NCBI GenBank assembly: GCA_002292945.1
Contig: DBCG01000032.1
Span: 535-16,124 of the forward strand
Origin: Proteobacteria bacterium UBA964
GTDB lineage: Bacteria > Pseudomonadota > Gammaproteobacteria > Steroidobacterales > Steroidobacteraceae
DNA length: 15,590 nt
Direction: 5' to 3'
A model generated the notes under the pieces. The model ran no database searches. It was not told the origin of the DNA and was given only the letters and a program-made list of their open reading frames with translations. Below are positions 7,864 to 13,247 of the stretch, in pieces; the first letter of the stretch is position 1; the number at the start of each line of letters is the position of its first letter. Position numbers and translations under genes: made by a program.

Positions 7864-7872
7864 TGCTACGAT
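7864..7872 (+). promoter_or_regulatory. Candidate extended -10 promoter of the PTPS-like gene
   Basis: TG-C-TACGAT (7864-7872) fits the extended -10 form TGnTATAAT at four of six core positions plus the TG. No good -35 is visible. Initiation would fall at about 7879, the A of the PTPS-like ATG, so the mRNA may be leaderless, in line with the absence of a Shine-Dalgarno. The divergent gene pair has only 25 bp between start codons, so each promoter must overlap the neighbour's 5' end. Confidence 0.35.
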
Positions 7873-7878
7873 GATTCG

Positions 7879-8379
7879 ATGCCTGAATCCTACGAAATCC
7901 GCATCCGAAAAGATGCGCTGAAGTTCGCCGCCAGCCACATGACGGTGTTCCCGGACGGCACTAAAGAGTCGCTGCACGGGCATAACTATGTCCCGAGCCT
8001 CACCGTGCGGGTGCGCGATGCCTCCTTCGAGTCCACGATACCCTTTTCGCGCCTCAAGGCGGGGATGAAGCGGATCGCGCTCGCTTGGGATGAAAAGGTG
8101 CTGGTCGCCACCCGGAACCCCTTTTACGAGCCACTGCGTCTCGACGACCAAGAACTCGAGTTCCGGCTCTGCGGCAAGCGTTATGTGCTGCCCGTCGACG
8201 AGGTCGTGCGCCTCGACACCGACAACATCTCCTGCGAGACGCTCGCGCGGACCTATTTCGACCTGCTCGAGGCGGAACTCGGCCCGGAGCTGCAGGCTGA
8301 CAACATCCTATCGATCGCCGTGTACATCGAAGAGACGCCGGGCCAAGGGGCGGCCTTCGAGCGGGTCATATCGCCATGA
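7879..8379 (+). CDS. 6-pyruvoyl-tetrahydropterin synthase / QueD-family protein with Glu near the usual Cys
   Basis: A 166-residue member of the T-fold PTPS/QueD superfamily, which acts on dihydroneopterin triphosphate. The three zinc ligands are present: His20 (FAASHMTVF), His33 and His35 (LHGHNY). The later elements WDEKVL (70-75), DNISCETLA (115-123) and the glutamate-bearing AVYIEETPG (147-155) match the usual DHK..L, PTxEN-A and pterin-anchoring Glu segments. The nucleophilic Cys that normally precedes HGH (CxxxHGH in QueD) is absent; the segment reads T-K-E-S-L-H-G-H, with Glu30 three residues before His33. Glu in place of Cys is the mark of PTPS-III enzymes, which form 6-hydroxymethyl-dihydropterin. 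The ATG at 7879 is chosen because homology begins at once after it and there is no upstream room. Its stop overlaps the next gene's ATG (ATGA, 8376-8379). Family call strong, reaction uncertain. Confidence 0.88.
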   Translation: MPESYEIRIRKDALKFAASHMTVFPDGTKESLHGHNYVPSLTVRVRDASFESTIPFSRLKAGMKRIALAWDEKVLVATRNPFYEPLRLDDQELEFRLCGKRYVLPVDEVVRLDTDNISCETLARTYFDLLEAELGPELQADNILSIAVYIEETPGQGAAFERVISP

Positions 8380-9734
8380 CGCGCCGTAGCCCGGAGCCCC
8401 GCCTGCGCGCCCCCCTGATCGCCGGCGTCGTCGCCACCGTCGCCGCGACGGCCGCGCTCGCCGCGACACCGCCGCCCGTCCTCGACGCCCGCGCCAGCGA
8501 TCCGCTCGTGATGGGGTGGATGCAGGGCGACCCGCCGCCACCCGAGCGCCGGATCGCCTTCCACGACCGCTCGTACATGCAGTTCCCGCAGCTGCGCTGG
8601 AGCTTCTCGCATTGGCGCGAGCTCATCCCGACGGTCAGCGTCCCGCGTGGCCCTGGGCCCGTGAGCGCGCTGCCACGTGCGCTGCGCAGCGATCTCGACG
8701 CCGTGAGCTTCATGCCGATGGCCACAGCGGCCGGCGGACGGCCACGCATGACCTGGGCGGAGTCGCTGCAGGCCAACTACACCGACGGCATCGTCGTCCT
8801 GCACCGCGGCACCATCGTCTACGAGCGCTATGCGGGTGCGCTCACGGAGACCGGGCAGCACATCGCACACTCGGTCACCAAGTCGTTCTACGGCACCTTG
8901 GCGGCGATGCTGGTGGCCGAAGGCCGCCTGGACGAGCGCGCGCGCGTGTCGCGCTATCTCCCCGAACTCAAGGGCTCGGCGTTCGAGGACGCCACGGTGC
9001 GCGAAGTGCTCGACATGACCACCGCGCAGAAGTACTCCGAGGCCTACACCGATCCCAACGCAGAGGTCTGGGACTTCGCGCGCGCCGGCGGCATCCTGCC
9101 GTGGCCGCCCGGCTACCAGGGCCCGAAGTCGCTCTATGAGTTCCTGCCCACCGTGCGCAAGCAAGGCGAGCACGGGGCAGGCTTCGCCTACCGATCGACC
9201 AACGCCGAGGTGCTGACTTGGCTGATCCGGCGCGTCACCGGACAGAGCGCCGCCGAGGCGCTGCAGGAACGCCTCTTCGGCCCGCTCGGCGCAGAGCAGG
9301 ATGCCTACCTCGGCCTCGACCCTGCCGGCAACGCCGTGGGCGCGGGCGGTCTCAACCTCGGTCTGCGGGATCTCGCCCGGTTCGGCGAGATGCTGCGCCG
9401 CGATGGTGAGTGGAACGGACGCCAGATCGTGCCAGCGAGCGTCATCGCCGACATCCGCCGCGGCGGCGATCGCGAGAAATTCAAGACGGGCGGATACGCG
9501 ACGCTCCCCGGTTGGAGTTATCGCGCGCAGTGGTGGATCTCCCACGACGACCATGGCGCGTACATGGCGCGCGGCGTGCACGGCCAAGCGCTCTACATCG
9601 ACCCGAAAGCCGAGATGGTGATCGCCCGCTTCGGCTCCGCCCCCTGGGCGAGCAACGTGTTCCTCGATCCCACCACCCTGCCCGCGTTCCGTGCGATGGC
9701 GGAGCACCTGCTGCGCGGCGACCGCTCGCGGTAG
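8376..9734 (+). CDS. Exported serine hydrolase, beta-lactamase/NylB-like family
   Basis: A 452-residue protein of the class C beta-lactamase/penicillin-binding-protein fold, closest in feel to 6-aminohexanoate-oligomer hydrolase (NylB)-type esterases. The N-terminus has arginines, a hydrophobic stretch (about 13-30) and a likely Sec signal peptide cut near ATA-ALAA-T (29-31), so the enzyme should act in the periplasm or at the envelope. The catalytic SxxK is Ser166-Val-Thr-Lys169 (HSVTKSFYG). The tyrosine motif is Tyr272 (FAYRSTN), and the third motif is H402-G-Q (GVHGQALYID). These hydrolases cleave esters, amides or peptides; the natural substrate is unknown. The ATG overlaps the PTPS-like stop by 4 nt, so the two are co-expressed, although a periplasmic hydrolase has no obvious step in pterin synthesis. 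The 220 bp after it hold no gene. Confidence 0.9.
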   Translation: MTRRSPEPRLRAPLIAGVVATVAATAALAATPPPVLDARASDPLVMGWMQGDPPPPERRIAFHDRSYMQFPQLRWSFSHWRELIPTVSVPRGPGPVSALPRALRSDLDAVSFMPMATAAGGRPRMTWAESLQANYTDGIVVLHRGTIVYERYAGALTETGQHIAHSVTKSFYGTLAAMLVAEGRLDERARVSRYLPELKGSAFEDATVREVLDMTTAQKYSEAYTDPNAEVWDFARAGGILPWPPGYQGPKSLYEFLPTVRKQGEHGAGFAYRSTNAEVLTWLIRRVTGQSAAEALQERLFGPLGAEQDAYLGLDPAGNAVGAGGLNLGLRDLARFGEMLRRDGEWNGRQIVPASVIADIRRGGDREKFKTGGYATLPGWSYRAQWWISHDDHGAYMARGVHGQALYIDPKAEMVIARFGSAPWASNVFLDPTTLPAFRAMAEHLLRGDRSR

Positions 9735-9744
9735 TCCGCCATCA

Positions 9745-9759
9745 GACGAGGACCTCGTC
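9745..9759. repeat. Odd-centred palindrome after the serine hydrolase
   Basis: GACGAGG and CCTCGTC are perfect inverted arms around a single A, 11 nt beyond the hydrolase stop. A smaller GCCT-GCG-AGGC hairpin at 9761-9771 is followed by GTTTC. Neither has a clear T tract, so this is at best a weak transcription end or a mRNA 3' hairpin. The rest of the 9735-9954 gap carries no gene; a T/A-rich patch at 9864-9870 may be part of a promoter for the next gene, but no convincing -35 is seen. Confidence 0.35.
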
Positions 9760-9954
9760 GGCCTGCGAGGCGTTTCATGCGGCGTCGCCCATGGCAGTAC
9801 CGGACGACGCCAGTTCAGGCGAAAAAACTTTCCCCCAGACCTTGCATCAGGGGGCCGCTTGCCTTAATTTTCGCGCCGCGTTGCGGGGTCGGGTACCGGT
9901 CGTGACGCCCAGAAATGGTGCTCCGGATCCCTTTGGAGGTGTGGCAAGACAGAG

Positions 9955-10332
9955 ATGAAGACGAACTTCGCGCCCCACGGCAATGACTCCGGACGCCTGC
10001 TCGCTGTGAACCAGTACCTCGAGCGGAACTTCCCAGACTTCTTCGCCGAAGCCCGGTTCCATGTGGGGGACGACGACTATTTCCTCTATTCCCGCTTCGG
10101 CCAGTACCTCGCCCGCTCCATCGAAGACCGCCGCGCCCCGCGCGCCAAGATCAACCGCGGCTTCACCGTTCTCAACAAGATGGCCGCCGTGTCCCGCAAG
10201 GACCCGGCCGTGCGCCGCATGCTGGTCTCGGGCCCGCTCGAGCACCTGTTCGACGCCCCCAAGGCCCGCGCGCTCGCCATGAAGCGCCTCTCGCCCGTCG
10301 CCCAGGGGTATCTCGAAAGCCTCTGCGAATGA
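9955..10332 (+). CDS. Small protein of unknown function
   Basis: A 125-residue soluble, basic protein that I do not recognise. No signal peptide or membrane segment is visible. The N-terminal part is rich in aromatic and acidic residues (FPDFFAEARFHVGDDDYFLYSRFG, in two pieces about 26-49), followed by a helical, arginine- and lysine-rich C-terminal half (about 55-125). The ATG at 9955 is preceded by GGAGGTG at 9935-9941, a strong Shine-Dalgarno sequence but 13 nt away; GAG directly before the ATG could also help. The gene ends 16 nt before the MHS transporter gene on the same strand, so the two may share a transcript. Codon composition with GC-rich third positions matches the neighbours, which supports it being real. 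No function is assigned. Confidence 0.75.
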   Translation: MKTNFAPHGNDSGRLLAVNQYLERNFPDFFAEARFHVGDDDYFLYSRFGQYLARSIEDRRAPRAKINRGFTVLNKMAAVSRKDPAVRRMLVSGPLEHLFDAPKARALAMKRLSPVAQGYLESLCE

Positions 10333-10348
10333 AGGCACACTGCGGGTC

Positions 10349-12028
10349 ATGGCCACAGCCCAGACGCGCAATCCTTCCGCCAGCAGCACCGGAGTCGACC
10401 CTGCCCACCGCCGGGTGATCTTCGCCTCGTCCTTGGGGACGGTGTTCGAGTGGTACGACTTCTACCTCTACGGCGCCCTGTCGATCATCATCTCGAAGCA
10501 GTTCTTCTCCGGGGTCAACGAGACCACGGGCTTCATCTTCGCGCTGCTCGCCTTCGCCGCGGGCTTCTTCGTCAGGCCCTTCGGCGCGCTCGTGTTCGGG
10601 CGGCTCGGCGATCTCGTCGGCCGCAAGCGCACCTTCCTCATCACCATCGTGCTGATGGGCGTGTCGACGGCGCTCGTCGGCCTGCTGCCCTCCTACGCGA
10701 CCATCGGCGTGGCGGCGCCCATCATCCTCATCGTGCTGCGGCTCGCGCAGGGCCTCGCGCTCGGTGGTGAATACGGCGGCGCGGCGGTCTATGTCGCCGA
10801 GCATGCGCCCGACGGCCGGCGCGGGCTCTATACGAGCTGGATCCAGACCACGGCGACGATGGGTCTCTTCCTCTCCTTGCTCGTGATCCTGCTGTGCCGC
10901 TGGGCGACGGGCGATGACTTCGAGGTCTGGGGCTGGCGCATCCCGTTCCTGGTGTCGGTGGTGCTGCTCGCGATCTCGGTCTATATCCGGCTGCAGCTCG
11001 AGGAGTCCCCGGCCTTCGAGCAGATCCGCGCCGAGGGCAAGCTCGCCAAGAAACCCCTCACCGAGGCCTTCGCCGACCGCGGCAACCTCAAGATCGTGCT
11101 GCTCGCGCTCTTCGGCGCCACGGCAGGCCAAGCCGTGGTGTGGTACGCGGGGCAGTTCTACGCGCTCTTCTTCCTGGAGCGCACGCTGCAGCTCGAGGCG
11201 GCCTCGGCGAACCTGATCCTGATCGCAGCATTGCTGATCGGCACGCCGTTCTTCGTGGTGTTCGGCGCGCTCTCCGATCGCATCGGGCGCAAGAAGATCA
11301 TCATGACGGGCTGTCTGCTCGCGGCGCTCACCTACTTCCCGACCTTCAAGGCCATCACGCACTACGCGAACCCGGCGCTCGAGCGCGCGGTGGCGACGGC
11401 GCCCGTCGTGGTGGTCGCGGACCCGGCGCGTTGCAGCCTGCAGTTCGACCCGGTCGGTAAGGCGGCCTTCCGCGAGTCCTGTGATGTCGCCAAGACCGCG
11501 CTCGCGCGCGCCGGCGTGCCGTACAAGAACGAGGCCGCGCCTGCGGGGACGAGCGCCGTGGTGCGCATCGGCACGGGCGCGACGGCGGTGACGGTACCGG
11601 CGTTCGAGGGCGCGGGGCTCGATACCGCAGCCTTCAAGGCGGCCACCACCGACTTCGGCAAGCAGCTGCGCGGCGCGCTCGACACGGCGGGCTACCCGCC
11701 GAAGGCCGATATGTCGCAGGTGAACTACCCGATGGTGATCGCGCTCTGCGCCTGGCTCGTGATCCTCGTCACGCTCGTCTACGGCCCGATCGCCGCCTGG
11801 CTCGTGGAGCTCTTCCCGACCCGCATCCGCTATACCTCGATGTCGCTGCCGTATCACCTCGGTAACGGCTGGTTCGGCGGCTTCCTGCCGGTGACCTCGT
11901 TCGCGATCGTAGCGGCCACGGGCGACATCTACGCCGGGCTCTGGTACCCGATCGTGGTGGCGCTGATGACGCTCGTCATCGGCGGTCTCTTCCTGCGCGA
12001 GACGCACCGTTCACCGTTACCGGAGTGA
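10349..12028 (+). CDS. MHS-family (MFS) metabolite:proton symporter with periplasmic insertion
   Basis: A 559-residue major facilitator transporter of the metabolite:H+ symporter group (relatives include ProP, KgtP and ShiA). The N-terminal signature GTVFEWYDFYLYG leads into TM1. Motif A between TM2 and TM3 is G84-RLGDLVGRK93, repeated in the second half as GALSDRIGRKK (about 306-316). LRLAQGLALGGEYGG is typical of the group. Usual members are about 430-450 residues; the extra length here is a hydrophilic insertion of roughly 120 residues (about 338-457) between TM9 and TM10, which by topology faces the periplasm and contains Cys362 and Cys378. The last TMs follow (YPMVIALCAW, GPIAAWLVELFPTRIRYTS). 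The substrate may be a carboxylate, amino acid or similar solute and cannot be read from the sequence. The stop is 2 nt before the aldo/keto reductase ATG. Confidence 0.92.
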   Translation: MATAQTRNPSASSTGVDPAHRRVIFASSLGTVFEWYDFYLYGALSIIISKQFFSGVNETTGFIFALLAFAAGFFVRPFGALVFGRLGDLVGRKRTFLITIVLMGVSTALVGLLPSYATIGVAAPIILIVLRLAQGLALGGEYGGAAVYVAEHAPDGRRGLYTSWIQTTATMGLFLSLLVILLCRWATGDDFEVWGWRIPFLVSVVLLAISVYIRLQLEESPAFEQIRAEGKLAKKPLTEAFADRGNLKIVLLALFGATAGQAVVWYAGQFYALFFLERTLQLEAASANLILIAALLIGTPFFVVFGALSDRIGRKKIIMTGCLLAALTYFPTFKAITHYANPALERAVATAPVVVVADPARCSLQFDPVGKAAFRESCDVAKTALARAGVPYKNEAAPAGTSAVVRIGTGATAVTVPAFEGAGLDTAAFKAATTDFGKQLRGALDTAGYPPKADMSQVNYPMVIALCAWLVILVTLVYGPIAAWLVELFPTRIRYTSMSLPYHLGNGWFGGFLPVTSFAIVAATGDIYAGLWYPIVVALMTLVIGGLFLRETHRSPLPE

Positions 12029-12030
12029 CC

Positions 12031-12981
12031 ATGCCACCGATCCCCATCGACCGACGCACCGCCCTGCAACTCGCCGGCGCGGCGCTGATCACCGCCCCGG
12101 CCGCGGCGCCGCTGCTCGCGCGCGACGAAGCGCCCGAACCGCCGTTCCGGCGTGCCATCCCCTCGACCGGTGAACAGTTGGCGGTGATCGGCGTCGGCAC
12201 CAACCGCTACAACCCGACCACGGACGAGGAGCGCGCGAGCCGCAAGGCCGTGCTCGCAGGGCTCACCGTCGCCGGCGCGAGCGTCATCGACACCGCGCCC
12301 TCCTACGGCGAGTCCGAGCGGGTGATCGGCGAACTGCTGGCCGAGATCGGCAACCGCGGTCGCTGTTTCCTCGCCACCAAGGTGACGGCCCGCAGCGGCA
12401 CACGCGCCGAGGGTGAGGCGATGCTCGAGACCTCCCGGCAGCGGCTGCGCAGCGATCGGCTCGATCTGGTGCAGATCCACAACCTGGTCGGCACCGAGGT
12501 GCTGCTACCGCTGCTGCGCGAGCAGGTCGCAGCGAAGCGCATCCGATACCTCGGTATCACCACCTCGCGCGATCCGCAGTACGCGGAGTTCGAGCAGGTG
12601 ATGGCGACCGAGCGGCTCGACTTCGTGCAGGTGGACTACTCGATCGCCAACCGTGGTGCGGCCGAGCGGCTGCTGCCGCTCGCGAAGGACCGCGGCATGG
12701 CTGTGCTCGTGAACATGCCCTTCGGCGGCGCGCGCGACGGCAATCTGTTCGGGAAGCTCAAGGACCGTCCGTTGCCGGACTTCGCGGCGGAGATCGGCGC
12801 TGCAAGCTGGGCCCAGCTGCTGCTCAAATACATCCTCGGCCATACGGCCGTGACCTGCGTGATCCCGGGGATGACGCGGCTCGCGAACCTGCAGGATAAC
12901 CTCGGCGGCGGTCGCGGCGCGCTGCCCGATGCCGCACTGAGACGACGGATGGAGACTTGGTGGGATGAGAACATCCGCTGA
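12031..12981 (+). CDS. Aldo/keto reductase with a Tat-like signal peptide
   Basis: A 316-residue aldo/keto reductase. The AKR tetrad is visible as Asp87 (VIDTAP), Tyr92 (SYGESE), Lys117 (LATKV) and His150 (VQIHN). Barrel strands continue through LGITTS, VQVDYSIANR and CVIPGM. The N-terminus carries Arg8-Arg9 in D-R-R-T-A-L, then a hydrophobic Ala-rich stretch ending near residue 30, which is the layout of a twin-arginine signal; export of a folded, cofactor-loaded enzyme is therefore likely but not proven. The ATG at 12031 is preferred over the GTG at 12025 because GGAG at 12022-12025 sits 5 nt before it. It is 2 nt downstream of the MHS stop, so transporter and reductase form an operon. The substrate is unknown; a NAD(P)H-dependent carbonyl reduction or the reverse is expected. 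Confidence 0.9.
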   Translation: MPPIPIDRRTALQLAGAALITAPAAAPLLARDEAPEPPFRRAIPSTGEQLAVIGVGTNRYNPTTDEERASRKAVLAGLTVAGASVIDTAPSYGESERVIGELLAEIGNRGRCFLATKVTARSGTRAEGEAMLETSRQRLRSDRLDLVQIHNLVGTEVLLPLLREQVAAKRIRYLGITTSRDPQYAEFEQVMATERLDFVQVDYSIANRGAAERLLPLAKDRGMAVLVNMPFGGARDGNLFGKLKDRPLPDFAAEIGAASWAQLLLKYILGHTAVTCVIPGMTRLANLQDNLGGGRGALPDAALRRRMETWWDENIR

Positions 12982-12995
12982 TCCGCGACGCGGAT
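12981..12995. repeat. Odd-centred palindrome at the end of the aldo/keto reductase gene
   Basis: ATCCGCG and CGCGGAT are perfect arms around a single A, starting on the last base of the reductase stop. A wider pairing of GATCCGC (12980-12986) with GCGGATC (13001-13007) is also possible. There is no T tract. It may stabilise or end the mRNA together with the stronger hairpin about 30 bp further on. Confidence 0.35.
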
Positions 12996-13023
12996 GACGG
13001 GCGGATCGGAGGCCTGAAATGAA

Positions 13024-13047
13024 CGGGGCCGCGATGTCGCGGCCCCG
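13024..13047. terminator. GC-rich terminator hairpin between convergent transcripts
   Basis: Perfect 11-nt inverted arms, CGGGGCCGCGA (13024-13034) and TCGCGGCCCCG (13037-13047), form a stem of about 10 bp closed by an ATGT loop. It lies 42 bp after the aldo/keto reductase stop (plus) and 22 bp after the lysine-rich mini-gene stop (minus). On the minus strand the stem is followed by TTCATTTC, a moderate U tract; on the plus strand there is none. It best fits an intrinsic terminator for the minus-strand mini-gene, possibly also limiting read-through from the other side. Confidence 0.65.
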
Positions 13048-13069
13048 CTCGAGTAATCGGAAGACCCGC

Positions 13070-13162
13070 TTACTTCTTCTTGGCAGCGGTCTTCTTGGCC
13101 TTCTTCGGAGCAGCCTTCTTGACGACCTTCGCCTTCTTAGCAGCTTTCTTCTTGGCAGCCAT
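13070..13162 (-). CDS. 30-residue lysine-rich histone-H1-like protein
   Basis: A short ORF of 31 codons including TAA. The product has 15 lysines, 10 alanines, two valines, one proline and one threonine after the initial Met, in a repeating A-A-K-K-type pattern (starts MAAKKKAAKK, ends TAAKKK). This is the composition of bacterial H1-like (HctA/AlgP-tail-like) DNA-binding tails, so it probably binds nucleic acid non-specifically. Support for it being a gene: GGGAG at 13170-13174 lies 7 nt before the ATG, a good promoter is upstream, and a strong hairpin follows the stop. Lysine is encoded by AAG in 14 of 15 cases, as expected for a GC-rich genome. A translated product has not been shown; a low-complexity artefact is possible but unlikely with these signals. 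Confidence 0.75.
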   Translation of the reverse strand: MAAKKKAAKKAKVVKKAAPKKAKKTAAKKK

Positions 13163-13196
13163 GTGTCATCTCCCTGAGGATGTTTTCGGAAATGCG

Positions 13197-13225
13197 AAGT
13201 TACGCCTCATGCGCCGTCGCGTCAA
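13197..13225 (-). promoter_or_regulatory. Candidate promoter of the lysine-rich mini-gene
   Basis: On the minus strand TTGACG (13225-13220, five of six matches to the -35 consensus) is followed after exactly 17 bp by TAACTT (13202-13197, three of six -10 matches). Initiation near 13190 would give a leader of about 28 nt that contains the Shine-Dalgarno sequence. It lies in the 85-bp gap shared with the divergent nucleoside hydrolase gene, whose start is 23 bp beyond the -35 element. Confidence 0.55.
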
Positions 13226-13247
13226 CCACATCGGATAGAGTCCCGTC

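Noticed and set aside
7795..7878. An extended N-terminus of the PTPS-like protein starting at 7795.
   Set aside because: The extension would overlap the 5' end of the divergent SDR gene and adds non-homologous sequence; the family homology begins at the ATG at 7879.
8253..9707. A 484-codon minus-strand frame opposite the serine hydrolase.
   Set aside because: It is an antisense shadow without domain features; the plus-strand frame has a signal peptide and catalytic motifs.
10172..12007. A 611-codon open frame on the minus strand opposite the transporter gene.
   Set aside because: The translation is Arg/Glu/His-rich shadow sequence; the plus-strand MHS protein with its transmembrane pattern is the real gene.
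12025..12030. GTG at 12025 as the start of the aldo/keto reductase.
   Set aside because: It lies inside the GGAG Shine-Dalgarno and overlaps the transporter stop; the ATG at 12031 is correctly spaced from that site.
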